A DNA stretch of 64,000 nt from Tolypeutes matacus (Eukaryota; Chordata; Mammalia; Cingulata; Chlamyphoridae), in assembly GCA_026826555.1 (NCBI GenBank), contig JAKSZT010054399.1, positions 1,005,187-1,069,186 on the forward strand. Direction: 5' to 3'. The translations under genes were made by a program, and so were the position numbers. The notes beneath the pieces were generated by a model. The model had not been told where the DNA came from and ran no database searches. It worked only from the letters and a program-made list of their open reading frames with translations. This document shows positions 34,565 through 44,750 of the stretch, piece after piece. Numbering within the stretch: position 1 is the stretch's first letter; each line of letters begins with the position of its first letter.

Positions 34565-34772
34565 CTTTTTTTTTGAGGTATTGGGGTTGGGGATTGAAAC
34601 TAGGACCTCGTATGTGGGAAGCCGGCGTGAAACTGCTGAGCCACATCGCTCCCCTGAGTTGGTTTTCTTTGTTTGTGTGCTTGTTGCTTGTCTTTTTGTT
34701 TTCAGGAGGCACATGGGGACCGAACCCAGTACCTCCCATGTAGGAAGCAGGCACTCAACCATCTGCTCCCCT
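34565..34772 (-). mobile_element. dimeric DAS-type xenarthran SINE, antisense
   Basis: On the minus strand it reads 'GGGGAGCAGATGGTTGAGTG', then 'CTGGGTTCGGTCCCC' (B box), an A-rich linker with AACAAGCAACAAG-like steps, then a second unit 'GGGGAGCGATGTGGCTCAGC' with its own B-box-like 'TAGTTTCAATCCCC' and an A tail (plus-strand T run at 34567-34574). The exact 7-bp duplication ATCATGC flanks it (34558-34564 and 34773-34779). The linked monomers distinguish it from the simple copies at 6763 and 45955. Confidence 0.88.
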
Positions 34773-34779
34773 ATCATGC

Positions 34780-35282
34780 TTTTTGTTAGGCTTCAACAGT
34801 CCTCTTTGGACCAGAGTGAGGCCAAGAAGAAATTGTCAATGAGGAGCAAATATCGTTATGGTATTTAAAGTAATAAATTTCCTGGAGGTGTCGCTTTATG
34901 ATCATTTGGTACAATGAGGTGTTTCTCATACAGATAGATATTCAACTTTTATTTTATTCTTGGTCTTTCTGGATGCATAATTTCATTTCATAGCAAACTT
35001 TGTGCTTTACCAGTAAGGAGGAGCAACGTGCATACAAAACAGACACCTGCAGAGTGTACATCTGAATGGATGAAATGTGATCATCTGTGCTAATATTAGG
35101 ACACAGGGGCTTGAATGCACATGAATTACAATGAAAAAACTGATCATAGGATTTTTTTCCACTATATTTCTCTCTTTGATTATGTTTTTGGCAGATACTA
35201 ATTTTAGTTTTTTCCCTGAACGCAAACTAGTTAGCATCAGTAGAAAATGACCCAAATACATGCTTAGGTATCCAAGACGTGC
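34780..35282. other. unannotated sequence
   Basis: AT-rich. No repeat or gene recognised. Confidence 0.4.
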
Positions 35283-35301
35283 CAGTTTGGAGGAAAATTT
35301 T

Positions 35302-35805
35302 TTTTACTTTATTTTGTACAGTTAATAATTGAAAATATAAACAATTAAAAACTAAGAAGTAAACACAGATGAATAAATATATATATTTCTCAATTAACTT
35401 TACTAGACACATATAAAAATTTTTTTTGCATCAATATGTTACACAATATGTTTGGTTCATAGTAATGCATTCATACAGTATTTGTCCTTTTGTGTCTGGC
35501 TTGCTTCGCTTAACATAATGTCCTCCAGGCTCATCCATGTTGTCATATGCTTTACGACTTCATTTCTTCTTACAGCTGCATAATATTCCATCGTGTGAAT
35601 AGACCACAGTTTGTTTATCCATTCGTCTGTTCATGGACACCTGGGTTGTTTCGAACTTTTGGCAATGGTGAATAATGTGGCTATGAACATCGGCATGCAG
35701 ATGTCTGTTTGTGTCACTGCTCTCAGTTCTTCTGAGTATATACCCAGTAGTGGTATTGCCGGGTCACGTGGCAAGTCTATATTCAACTTCTTTAGGAACT
35801 GCCAA
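35302..35805 (-). mobile_element. 5'-truncated L1 3' end, antisense, with target-site duplication
   Basis: Plus strand is the reverse complement of an L1 3' region: 'ACAGTATTTGTCCTTTTGTG', 'TAACATAATGTCCTCCAGGC', 'TTTGTTTATCCATTCGTCTG', 'TGAATAATGTGGCTATGAAC' and 'GAGTATATACCCAGTAGTGG'. The flanks 35283-35301 and 35806-35824 both read CAGTYTGGAGGAAA with a T run, a 17-19-bp duplication with one gap and one or two mismatches. The TTTT end fits the L1 endonuclease preference. Better preserved than the other L1 fragments, so probably younger. Confidence 0.9.
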
Positions 35806-35824
35806 ACAGTCTGGAGGAAATTTT

Positions 35825-36414
35825 GTAATGGATAGTTCACACGTAATCGCCAAATGCTGATTGAATGGGGGGTGAATAAATCATATTCTTCAGAATACCT
35901 TCAAGTTTAGCCTTTATCCCACCCTTCACCTCAATTCCCACCCCATCTCCAGACCTGGCGCCATTGACACTGAGGGCTCTTCTTGAAATCTGACAGGAAA
36001 CCTTCACTTTCAGGAAAGTTCTGCAACAAAAATGCCTTTCCTGGGGGAAAGGTGGGCTTTTGGCCCAGTGTGACCAGCATTTATCCTCCTTTGTGAGCAG
36101 GCTGTAATCCGAGGCTCTGACCCTGCTGGTCTGAGGACTCTCACTCAAAGTAAGCATTCTTTAAACTCCGTAATTACCAGCAACCCCAGCTACTTCTCTT
36201 TGTTGCTCAGGAGGAAAATACAAAGAGTCACCTTTAGCCGTGAGTTGGAAAAAGAGGCTCTAAGCAGAACGTTTTATTGATCAACTGAACAGCTTTCTTA
36301 TTGGGCTTATGTAATGATTTTTTCTAAGTCACCCAAAAGGGAGTTCTCCATTTGATAACCAGAGGAGGTAGGAGAATTGAGGCCATGTCAAAGTGAAAGT
36401 AAAATGCCATATTC
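35825..36414. other. unannotated sequence
   Basis: No repeat or gene recognised. A 106-codon minus frame at 35837-36157 has no motif. Confidence 0.4.
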
Positions 36415-37440
36415 TCAGTTAGTCAACAAGTATTCATCAAGGGCGCTATGTGCATAGGGCACATAGAACTTAAGTACTATGAGGCTTGCAAAAAGCCGAC
36501 AGATGCAAACCCCATCTTCAAGGAGTTTGCTTAAGCCTGCCTAGGGACATGGGGCCTCTTTTAGGATAAGAAATAAAATGATTAGTAACACAAGGAAAAG
36601 GAATGAAAACTGTAGGCATGTTCACACTGGGGAAAAAGAACTTCTGCCTGAGAAAGGGCTTGGGAGGATTAAGGAAACCATCAGGCAAAAAAAGTAGGAT
36701 TTGAGCTGGTCTTGGAAGGTATGCATGGAATTTTGACATGTGCAGTGGAAGTGTGGGCTCTCAGAGATGAAGAAAGAAGCTCAATTTGGCTGGTAGTGAG
36801 TGCGTGAAGGGAGAAGTAGACACACAATGTTGGGAAAGCGTGTTGAGGCCAGGTGGTGAAGGCCTTAAACATCAGATGAAAGCATTGGAACTTTTTCAGG
36901 AAGCTGTAGGAGTCCAGGAAGGTATCCCTACTTTAGGAAGTTTGAGCCAAAAGGGATGACTCAGTGGTTTGGAGGGAAAATATTGAAGGCAAGAAGACCA
37001 ATTAGTTGGCTGCTGAGAGAGGGAAGAGGGTCAGACCAAGATGAATTGAGACTGTGCAGGACTGATAGGATGGGATATGACAAATGACTGGCTGTGGGAG
37101 AAAGACAAGAAGACATTGGTGCCATTAGCATGAATGGGGAATAAAAGAAGAGGAACTGATTTTGAGAAAAAACAAAGATGAGAAGTTTTGAAACAGACAT
37201 ACTTTATTTATACCGCACATATCCAGCAGATTGTTGGGGGAGATGCCAGGACCCAAGATGTAGACTTCAGAACTGTATTCAATTCAAGGAAATTATTGTA
37301 AAGAGAGAAGAGAGCTGGGCCTTGGGGAATACATCCCTTAAATTTAGAAGGAAAAAGAGGAAGGGGAGAAAACTGAGAAAGGGGAGATGCAGTCACAGTG
37401 ATAGTTAAGGATCGCCAGAATAGTACAGTCTCAGAGAGTT
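36415..37440 (+). repeat. long ancient LINE-like repeat
   Basis: Opens with 'AGTCAACAAGTATTCATCAA' and runs through 'GAGGCCAGGTGGTGAAGGCC', 'CATTGGAACTTTTTCAGGAA' and 'GACTGGCTGTGGGAGAAAGA'. This purine-rich order recurs in mammals as an old interspersed repeat. Family not assigned. A similar purine-rich stretch at 38640-39060 may be its continuation beyond the nested LTR. Confidence 0.5.
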
Positions 37441-37530
37441 CAAGAGTATTAGGCCCTCTTGGTTGCAAAAGACAAAACTTAAATGGATTTAGGCCAAAAA
37501 ATGGAATTTATTGTATCACATGTGTTTTAG
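37441..37530. repeat. ancient repeat, left part, split by an LTR
   Basis: 'GGTTGCAAAAGACAAAACTT' then 'AGGCCAAAAAATGGAATTTA' and TTGTATCA, a start seen in old mammalian LTR-like repeats. The rest appears to resume at 38073. Confidence 0.4.
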
Positions 37531-38072
37531 TTTTCTATTGCGGCATAACAAATTACCTAAAACTTAACGGCTTAAAATGACGCCTACTTACTATATTATG
37601 GTATCTGTAGGCCAAAAGTCTAGGCACAGCTTGGTTGGGTTCTCTGCTCAGGTTTCCTAAGCTGAAATCGAGGTTGGCAGGTCTGCATTCTCTTCTGGAG
37701 TTGGTGGCTCTTTCAAGCTCATCTGGTTATTGAAAGAACTTAGTTCCTTGTGGTTGTAGGACTGAGGCCCCTGTGCTGTGGTTGGCTGGAGACTGGACAA
37801 TTTCTTGCCATGTAGCTCTCTCCATATGTCCCCGCATGCTTTAACTCTCATTCCAAGAAAAGCCCTGTCCCTTTTAAGGGCTCGCCTGATTAGGCCAGGC
37901 CCAACGAGGAGAGTCTCTCTATTTTAAGTTCAACTGATTTGGGACCTGACTTACATCTGCTAAATCCCTTCCCAGAAGCACCTAGATCAGTATCCTGCAC
38001 AATAACTGGGAGAAAGTGTGAGTATACCAGGGAACCAGGGAAATCTTGGGGACCATCTTACAATTCTACCCA
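37531..38072 (-). mobile_element. MLT1-like LTR, antisense, nested
   Basis: Plus strand opens 'TGTTTTAGTTTTCTATTGCG', 'GCATAACAAATTACCTAAAA' and 'CTTAACGGCTTAAAATGACG', continues 'GGTTGTAGGACTGAGGCCCC' and 'CTTGCCATGTAGCTCTCTCC', and ends 'CCATCTTACAATTCTACCCA'. This is the reverse complement of a MaLR (MLT1/MST-like) LTR. About 540 bp; solo. It appears to interrupt an older repeat. Ends are approximate to a few bases. Confidence 0.75.
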
Positions 38073-38420
38073 CCATGGCTGTCTCCGAGGGATCTCACAA
38101 TTATCAGGACTCAGACTTTCTGTCCTTCTAGTTTGTTCTCTACTGTGTAGCTTCATTCCCAAGTGGGCCTTCTTTACAGAATGGGAAAAACAGCTCTTAG
38201 TAGCTCATGCTTCCATGAGCTCACTTCTAGAGTGTACCTCATTCCTTTTATTTCCAGCTGGTCTGAGAGAGGCCTTTGACTGGCTTGGCTTTGGTTTTGT
38301 GGATATCCCTAAAATGAGCCACTGTTGCTAGAGGGGTTCTGGCTTCTCATTGGTCAGACCTGGGTCCTCCATCCCCCCCTTAGAGCCAAGGCATGAGGTC
38401 ATCCCAGGTAGCAGAGAGAA
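38073..38420. repeat. ancient repeat, right part after the nested LTR
   Basis: 'GGACTCAGACTTTCTGTCCT', 'CTTCCATGAGCTCACTTCTA' and 'TTCTCATTGGTCAGACCTGG' look like the remainder of the repeat that starts at 37441. The CATTGGTCAGACCTGGGTC part is a common old-LTR motif. Family not assigned. Confidence 0.4.
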
Positions 38421-39095
38421 CGGGTGAGAGAGAGTTCCAAAAAGACGCCGTTCAGGCAAAAATGCTGGTCTACTAAACAGAAGACGAAAATGGACGGAAC
38501 TATTGGTGAACGGCACCAACTGTTACAAGAGAAGTCTGTCAGGATGAGGACTCAGCAAAGGCTGCTGCATTTAGGAGACCACTCGTGACCTTTGAAAGAA
38601 AGAAGTTTTTGTTGTTTTTTTAAAGAGTAGTGTAAGTCAAACTCCAAGTGAGTGATGAAATACCAATGTTAAATATAAACCTACACTTTACTAAGTTTGT
38701 GGGTGGATGGGATTGAGATGGCAACCATTTGGGAGCATGTAATGGAGTGGGGAAGGTCTTCAAGGATAGAAGTGACTATCTTTATGGCTGGAAGGAACTT
38801 TCTAGTACAGAGGAAAGAGACTAAAGGACAGAGGGAGGGAAGAACTGGCTGTGACTGAACTTAGGAGGTGGTGGGAGGAGAATAGATTAAGAGCACATAG
38901 ATAGAGGGGCCACAAAAAATGTCCCCACATTAGAAAGTGTGGGTGGATATTGGGGTTGGGGGTAGGATCACTTGTCACCTCTTTGGAATAGACAGCAATC
39001 TTTCCGATAATAGCCAACTGGCAGTTATGGAATATACTCAGTAGATCCGCAGCCGCTGTCTCGCTGTATAATTGACAGAAGACTTACCTGTAGGG
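38421..39095. other. unannotated, purine-rich sequence
   Basis: May be the continuation of the LINE-like repeat of 36415-37440 (for example 'GGCTGTGACTGAACTTAGGA' and a run of GGAGG motifs), but the match is too weak to call. Confidence 0.3.
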
Positions 39096-39232
39096 CAGTG
39101 GGTCCCTAAGTATGGTCCACAGCCAGCAGCATCACCTGGGGACTTGTGAAAAATGCAAGTTCTCAGGCCCCACCCCAGACTCATTGCCTCAGAAGCCTGG
39201 GAAGTGGGACCCAGCCAACTGTGGGGTTTCTT
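39096..39232 (+). mobile_element. MER5A-like hAT element, left part
   Basis: Starts CAGTGGGTCCCTAAGTATGG and continues 'CAGCAGCATCACCTGGGGAC', 'GTTCTCAGGCCCCACCCCAG' and 'CATTGCCTCAGAAGCCTGGG'. This is the MER5A order. It breaks off at an inserted L1 and resumes at about 39775. Confidence 0.8.
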
Positions 39233-39760
39233 TTTTCTTTTAAAAATTTCCTTCCACTTATCTTTGTATTTATTTATTTAGAGAAGTTGTAGGTTTACAG
39301 AAAAATCATGCAGAAAATACAGAATTCCCATATCCTCCCACTATTACTAACACTTTGCATTAGTGTGGTACATTTGTTACGATTGATGAAAGAATATTCT
39401 TGTCATTGCACTATTAATTATAGCCCATGGTTTACATTAAGGTTCACAATTTATTCTTTACAGTTCTATGTATTTTTATTTTATTCCAGAAACATATATA
39501 CAACTTAAAATTTCCTGTTTTATCCACATTCAGATACAGAATTCAGTGCTGTTAATTACGTTCACAGAGTTAAGCTACCATCACCACCATCCCTCACCAA
39601 AACTTTTCCATCACCCAAAATAGAAACTCTGTACAATTTAAGCATTCACCCCCACCCTGGCCCCTGGTAACCTGCATTCTAGTTCCTGACTCTGAATTTG
39701 CCAGCCACCAAAGGACAAATATTGTATGATCTCACAGATGTGGCATAATTAGAAAAGGCA
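39233..39760 (-). mobile_element. L1 3' end with inverted 5' segment, inside MER5A
   Basis: 39233-39703 is antisense L1 3' UTR, from the T-rich start through 'GGTTTACAGAAAAATCATGC', 'AGTGTGGTACATTTGTTACG', 'CTACCATCACCACCATCCCT' and 'GCCCCTGGTAACCTGCATTC' to CTGAATTTGCC. From about 39708 the sequence flips: 'AAAGGACAAATATTGTATGA' is sense-strand L1, and it is the segment that lies just 5' of the antisense part in a normal L1. This is the signature of twin-primed 5' inversion. Confidence 0.8.
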
Positions 39761-39774
39761 AAAACCACCTGGTA

Positions 39775-39828
39775 ACAAAACCTCCAGGTGCTTCTGTGCA
39801 AGCTCAAGTTTGAAAGCCATAGCCTCTG
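39775..39828 (+). mobile_element. MER5A-like hAT element, right part
   Basis: 'TAACAAAACCTCCAGGTGCT', 'TCTGTGCAAGCTCAAGTTTG' and AAAGCCATAG complete the MER5A begun at 39096. The 8-bp duplication is not clear. Confidence 0.75.
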
Positions 39829-40810
39829 AGCATCCCGCTCCCCTCCACCTGCCACTAGGATTTCTTAATAGTGAATTCTGGAAGACTGAGAATCTAGGAT
39901 TGAGACTCCTGGTGAGGGGCGGGGAGGTGAAGGGAAGTTTGTAAATCCTGAAAGAGATGGCAATTGTTCACAAACCACTAATGACTAAAAATACAATGGA
40001 TTGGAAGAACAGATGCCAATAAAGAAGCTTAAAGGAATTTAGATTTTTTTAAAAAGAGAGAAGCCTAAGTTGTAACAATTGTTTTTGAGTGTGTGGAGGG
40101 CTTTCATTTGGATGATAAATAACTGATGGGCACCAAGTCCCTGGAGGACAGAGGAAGGTGAGAAGGGCTTCAATTGTAGCTATTGACTAGAGATTCTCTT
40201 GGAGCAAGGGTTAAGTCTTAGAATAGGTTTTGGATACGATCGTTTAATTTATATGCGGGCTGTTCTACTAGACACTCTTAGGGGATTGCAAAAGAAGTGC
40301 TGGAGGGGTCACTTCCATCAAGGAGCTTATAAACTTTCTGAGCCTTCAAAACGTGAATAAATGCAATGGAGAATAAAAGCAGGGTAGCATAACTGAGTGC
40401 TGAATTGAAAGGGACCTTGGGTCAAAATGTATGCTGCAGGGAGAAATTGGCACCGTGTCGTTTTCCGCTCTGGACAAGAGGATGCGACGTCAGCGGGGCC
40501 TCATTTCACAGGTCTGATGCAGAATATTGAACAAGTTGGCTTCGGGAAATCTCTTTTCTTTCTCTCTCCCTTCTTTCTGAGTTTGCTTAGGTTTGTCAAA
40601 GTGAAGGCTTATGTTCCTAGACCTTGAACTGGGAGTATGACTGATATTTTTGCTTGACTGAGAAATTTGTAGAAGAATTGACGTTTTATCCATGAAGTCT
40701 TAAATGGAATGAGACTCAGATAGCAGTTTGGTTTATTAGTTTCAGACAGATTTTCAAACTTCCTCCTATTCAGGGGGGAACATGAACGAGCCTATCTGAG
40801 CACCCTGTCC
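39829..40810. other. unannotated sequence
   Basis: No repeat or gene recognised. A GACGTCAG element near 40487 resembles a CRE half-palindrome, without further support. Confidence 0.35.
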
Positions 40811-40867
40811 TTTTGTAGGACATCCTCAGTTTTGTAGGACATCCTCAGTTTTGTAGGATCTCCCTTA
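40811..40867. repeat. 19-bp tandem repeat, about 3 copies
   Basis: Unit TTTTGTAGGACATCCTCAG at 40811-40829 and 40830-40848 is identical; a third diverged unit follows to 40867. A small recent tandem duplication. Confidence 0.95.
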
Positions 40868-41499
40868 GTGGGCGAGTTCAGCTGGATCCGCTCTGTGGCG
40901 ACAAGGGAACACAGATGAACACATTTCCATTGCTTTTCGTTTCTTTACATCATGCTGTTGATCTGGGTGAGCTAACGGAAGCTCAAACCAAGAAGCAAGG
41001 CAGGCGTGCAGGGCACACTCGAAGGCGAGGAATAATAAAAATATCCTCATAGTCGAGAAGAAGCCAGAAAATTTGGAATCTAATCCAAGGTGTGAAGAAG
41101 TTGTTGTTTTTTTTTCTCCCAGAAGCTTATGTATAATTTGATCCATTTTTAGCCCTTAATTTGGAAGGTTTCTTGGCTCCAGCTGTGGCATGCAGGTGTC
41201 ATGAGAGATTGGCCCTTTATTTCACTGTGGCGCTGGGGCTGTTTTGGGGTGCGCCAGGGAGCCAGTCTTCCATTCTCTCACGTCACGTGTAATACCTCCA
41301 TCAAGTCATGATCCTCTAGCAGAACTTCCTAGTGTTTACTGCTCCGATGGTCCAGTAGTCACAAGGAAGAAACAGCTCTTATTTCAAGGTACCGTGAGCA
41401 ATTTGGGATATTCATTTCTTGATCAAAGATCCCCAGTCGACATGCCACTCCCTCTCAAAAGATGGAATAACAGAAATTAGCTGTAATTCTCTAGATCAG
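40868..41499. other. unannotated sequence
   Basis: No repeat or gene recognised. Overlapping frames on both strands have no motif. Confidence 0.4.
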
Positions 41500-41900
41500 A
41501 CCAAATATTACACAAGCTCTTCCCTCCTTCCTGGAAACTCCATGCCTGGCTAATCTCTACTCATCTTTTACTTCTCTGCTTAAACATTACTTTTTTGTTT
41601 CTAAAGCCTTCCTTACTGAGCCCATCCTTCTAAATTAGATTACCCTTATTATAATTGTAAATCACACCATTTATTTTTCCTTTGTAATACCATCAGATTT
41701 TAATGTTACACACACACAGACACACACACACGCGCGCCAAACTCCTTTAAGTATGATTCTTTAATGTTGGCCTTCAGGCAGCAAGTCCATGAGGGCAGGT
41801 CCTTGTCATTTTCTCCACTCTGCTCTCCCCCAGTTGAACCTGGAAGCTGGTGGGCACAGTGAGTGCCAAGTAGAAATCTGTCAAGTGAATGAGTTCATTA
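41500..41900 (+). mobile_element. L2 LINE 3' end, sense, with an internal CA tract
   Basis: L2 order: 'CATCTTTTACTTCTCTGCTT', 'AAGCCTTCCTTACTGAGCCC', 'CACACCATTTATTTTTCCTT', then 'GCAAGTCCATGAGGGCAGGT' and 'GTGCCAAGTAGAAATCTGTC'. A CA/CG microsatellite at 41708-41738 interrupts it. Confidence 0.75.
41708..41738. repeat. (CA)n tract ending in CGCGCG
   Basis: ACACACACACAGACAC, further CA steps, then ACGCGCGCC. It is a strictly alternating purine-pyrimidine run apart from one GA step, a composition able to form Z-DNA. Confidence 0.9.
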
Positions 41901-42854
41901 AGGAGAAAGTGTTTTGTAAACTCTATTCACTATGAAAAGTGATGCTTAATTCTAGTAGTTGCAGACACTTTTCTCCTTTCTTGTCCCATTTTTCTCTCTC
42001 CATTTTTCAGTTCTTTATTCCGAGGTATACTTGTTAGTGTCTTCCCAATCCCACATCTAAGAATTGGTATTTTTCATTGTGGCCCTTTGGGAGATGAGAA
42101 GCCCCCCTTGAAGTCATTATTACATTTACAATGCAAAAATTGCAACTCCACTGCGGTTCACCGTGTGTGCTCATGTCTTTGAAGAGAAAACAAAATCACC
42201 GTCACCTGTGGATGATTTATTTGGCACGCAAACAGGATTTGAGCTCAGCACTTAAATTCTGGTTTTCATAGTCCCCAAAGCCACTAATGTTAAGTCCTGT
42301 CCCTCAAGTGTACACAAGTCGAAATAACGCGATCGTGTTGGCCCAGAAGAAGCTGCTCCTGGCTCTGCTTTAAAGGGGGGGGGGAGGGCATCAAGAAATC
42401 CAGGTGTGGGTAATCCTAGTGATGAGGGTGTGACCAGGGCTTTCCTTAACAGCAACAAGCACACACGGATCGTCCAGCAGGGCATGGTGTGCGGCTCCTG
42501 CGTTGTGCTGTCCTCGGTGTGCGGAAATGGCGGAGAGCCCAGTGGGAATTGTCACAGCCCCGCGCAGCCCGAGGGCGCCGGCAGGTCTATAAGGAAGCGT
42601 GAGGCACCTGTACACGCATCTCCTGCCGGCATGCGCTCTCCTTTTCTCTCAGCTACCTGCCTCCACACCTCCTGGCTTTCTCCCTGAAACGCCAGACCCC
42701 CGTGCCCATCCCTCTTTCCCCCCTCCAGCGGAAGGGGGAGTCGCAGCACAGGGCCATGTGGACATTTGGGTGCCACAGGGACGGCTGATGGTTGGTGCCC
42801 AGCCAAGGCTGGCTTTTATACGCTGACTCGGAGCTCAGTCACAGGCTTGTGCCC
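41901..42854. other. unannotated sequence with a CpG-rich patch
   Basis: No repeat recognised. Contains a G run near 42374 and the CpG-dense patch at 42480-42610. Several overlapping frames occur on both strands because the patch is stop-poor. Confidence 0.35.
42480..42610. promoter_or_regulatory. small CpG-dense patch with a YY1-like site
   Basis: About 11 CpG in 130 bp in an otherwise CpG-poor window. It contains GGAAATGGCGGAGAGC, close to the YY1 core (AAnATGGCGG), and TCTATAAGG near 42586. Too short for a classical CpG island. A minor promoter or enhancer is possible but unproven. Confidence 0.25.
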
Positions 42855-43080
42855 ACCAATAACTGGGCATTTACATAGTGCCTTTCTTCTTGGGAACTTG
42901 AGTGCTCTGCAAAAGTGAACTTATTGATCTTCCCAACAACCCAGTGAGGTAGGAAAGTGGCAAAGGTGATAGTTCTGGTGGCTCCCTTTGGCAGAGAGTA
43001 AAATCAAGCAGTTTATTTTGAGGTCACGTTGCAAGCCTGCAGCATGGCTGGGATTGCATCGGAAGTCTCCCAGAGGCTTC
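42855..43080 (-). mobile_element. MIR/MIR3-like SINE, antisense
   Basis: 'GCATTTACATAGTGCCTTTC', 'TTCCCAACAACCCAGTGAGG' and TAGGAAAGTGGCAAAGG follow the antisense MIR3-type order. The right part is diverged. Confidence 0.55.
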
Positions 43081-44639
43081 AACTTTTGGGGGTGGGGGGT
43101 AGGGACTGGGGGGAGTCTGGCTGTGCCATCCTTGGCCCCATGGGGCAAGAGAAAACCTTGATTTTTTTTTTCTTTAAAGACAAGGGTACCAGAAAATGGT
43201 CTTTAGTGAATTGTAAAGTATTCTGTTTAATGGTGAGCTTTCTTTTGAGGAGTTGAGTGATTTGGTGCATTTACCTCTTCTCTTCTGTTTGATTCCTATC
43301 CTAGGTTTTCTCCCTTCTCTGTGAAAGGACGAGAGGCAGCTCCTGAGCCCCGGAGCTCTTCCGCTTCTGGCACTGAGTCTCCATGGTGAAGGACAGGCTG
43401 GGACTGCCTGGGAAAGGTGCACAGTGAATGTTGTAAGTTGACAACTGCCCGAGAGCAACTGCATGAACTTGCCTTGTAAGGATTTGTGAATCACTGGGTG
43501 TAACTGAGCCAGAGTGATGAAGGGGCATTAGAATTAGCTCTAGGTGATCATCAATTAATTTCTTTTTTTAGGGGCGAGGCTCTGTTTTTATTTGCCACGA
43601 GCTCACCATTCTCACAGCTTCTGCGGGGCACTGCTCATTATCTACTTCTGCGATCAAACAGTGGGATTCAGTGACTCTTGTACTGGCACAAAATAGTATC
43701 CACTTTAGAGCAGCCTCTTTACACTGGACATTAGAGCTTTAGAGGTTCGTGATTAGGTGATAAAATTCTCCAGCCCGAGGGTTGGCAACCAGGATTTCCA
43801 CTCCTCAATTATTTTTTTTACATACATGATGTTTGACTGGAATTAAATTTTTTCTGAGATATGCAAATATAAGGAGTTGGGTTTGGTGTTTCTCTTATTC
43901 AAAACTGGCCTGATGAATTGGATTTTATTGGGTGACTGGGTTGGGATTCTGAGATTGGGGAAGTAGTTCCCGTGTTATCAGCCGCGGGCCGTGTTTGTGA
44001 GAGTTTGAATCTCGTAATTGAAGAGTTGACACTGCTGGTTCCAAGGGGCTCATCCCATATGCAGCTTGACGTGGGTGTGCTACAGTATACGGCTTTCGGG
44101 AGATTTTACCTCCTTGCTAGACTGTGTCACATACAAACAAGGTAAGAATAGTTTTAACCAGGAAAGAATCTGGTTGCAGGAAACCCAGCATGGCTTTGCA
44201 GAAAGAGGAAATACTACTACCCTCAGATTTTAACAAATGAAGAGCCGACTTGGACAAGGCTTTTCTGTTTACATATTTTTAAAGTTTCCATCTTCTTCAT
44301 AATTCAGGCATTTATTACCTATATATTTATTCTGGTTGCCTAAAAGCTTTCGTGAGAGCAAGGTGCAGCTAATATGAAGGTGTATGCCCGGAGAAAAAGC
44401 ACTGACGCTGAAAAATTTCCACTGAAACTTCTTTTCACTTCATGAGGTTCTAAAAGCTATTATTAAAATATGCTTATTTACCCATATATTCTCAGGGTTA
44501 AATAGTAATATTAAAATAAGCTTATTCAACTTTTCTCATTGCATCGTAATAATGGGATAAGGGGGGATGGCCTTTCCTAATTTCTTTCAATTTGTTTCCA
44601 TTTGGGACACGTGATCATATTAGTTTTCCTGGAAAGTTC
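43081..44639. other. unannotated, apparently unique sequence
   Basis: No repeat or gene recognised. G run near 43088. The part 43980-44130 has a mixed, CpG-containing composition but no clear motif. Confidence 0.4.
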
Positions 44640-44750
44640 ACAGCTCCTGGAATCAATCTACCTGAATTCTATTCCTGTTTCTACAGTTAGGTAAATTTGC
44701 AGCCCTGGGCAAGTCGATAACCCCATAAATGTTAAACATCTGTATGTGGC
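44640..44750 (+). mobile_element. MIR SINE fragment, sense
   Basis: 'TCCTGGAATCAATCTACCTG' then 'AATTCTATTCCTGTTTCTAC' and 'TGCAGCCCTGGGCAAGTCGA', the central part of MIR. Short and diverged. Confidence 0.55.

Noticed and set aside
36444..36471. Hairpin CTATGTGC / GCACATAG as a small RNA precursor
   Set aside because: The stem is only 8 bp and lies within an old repeat; too short for a miRNA precursor.
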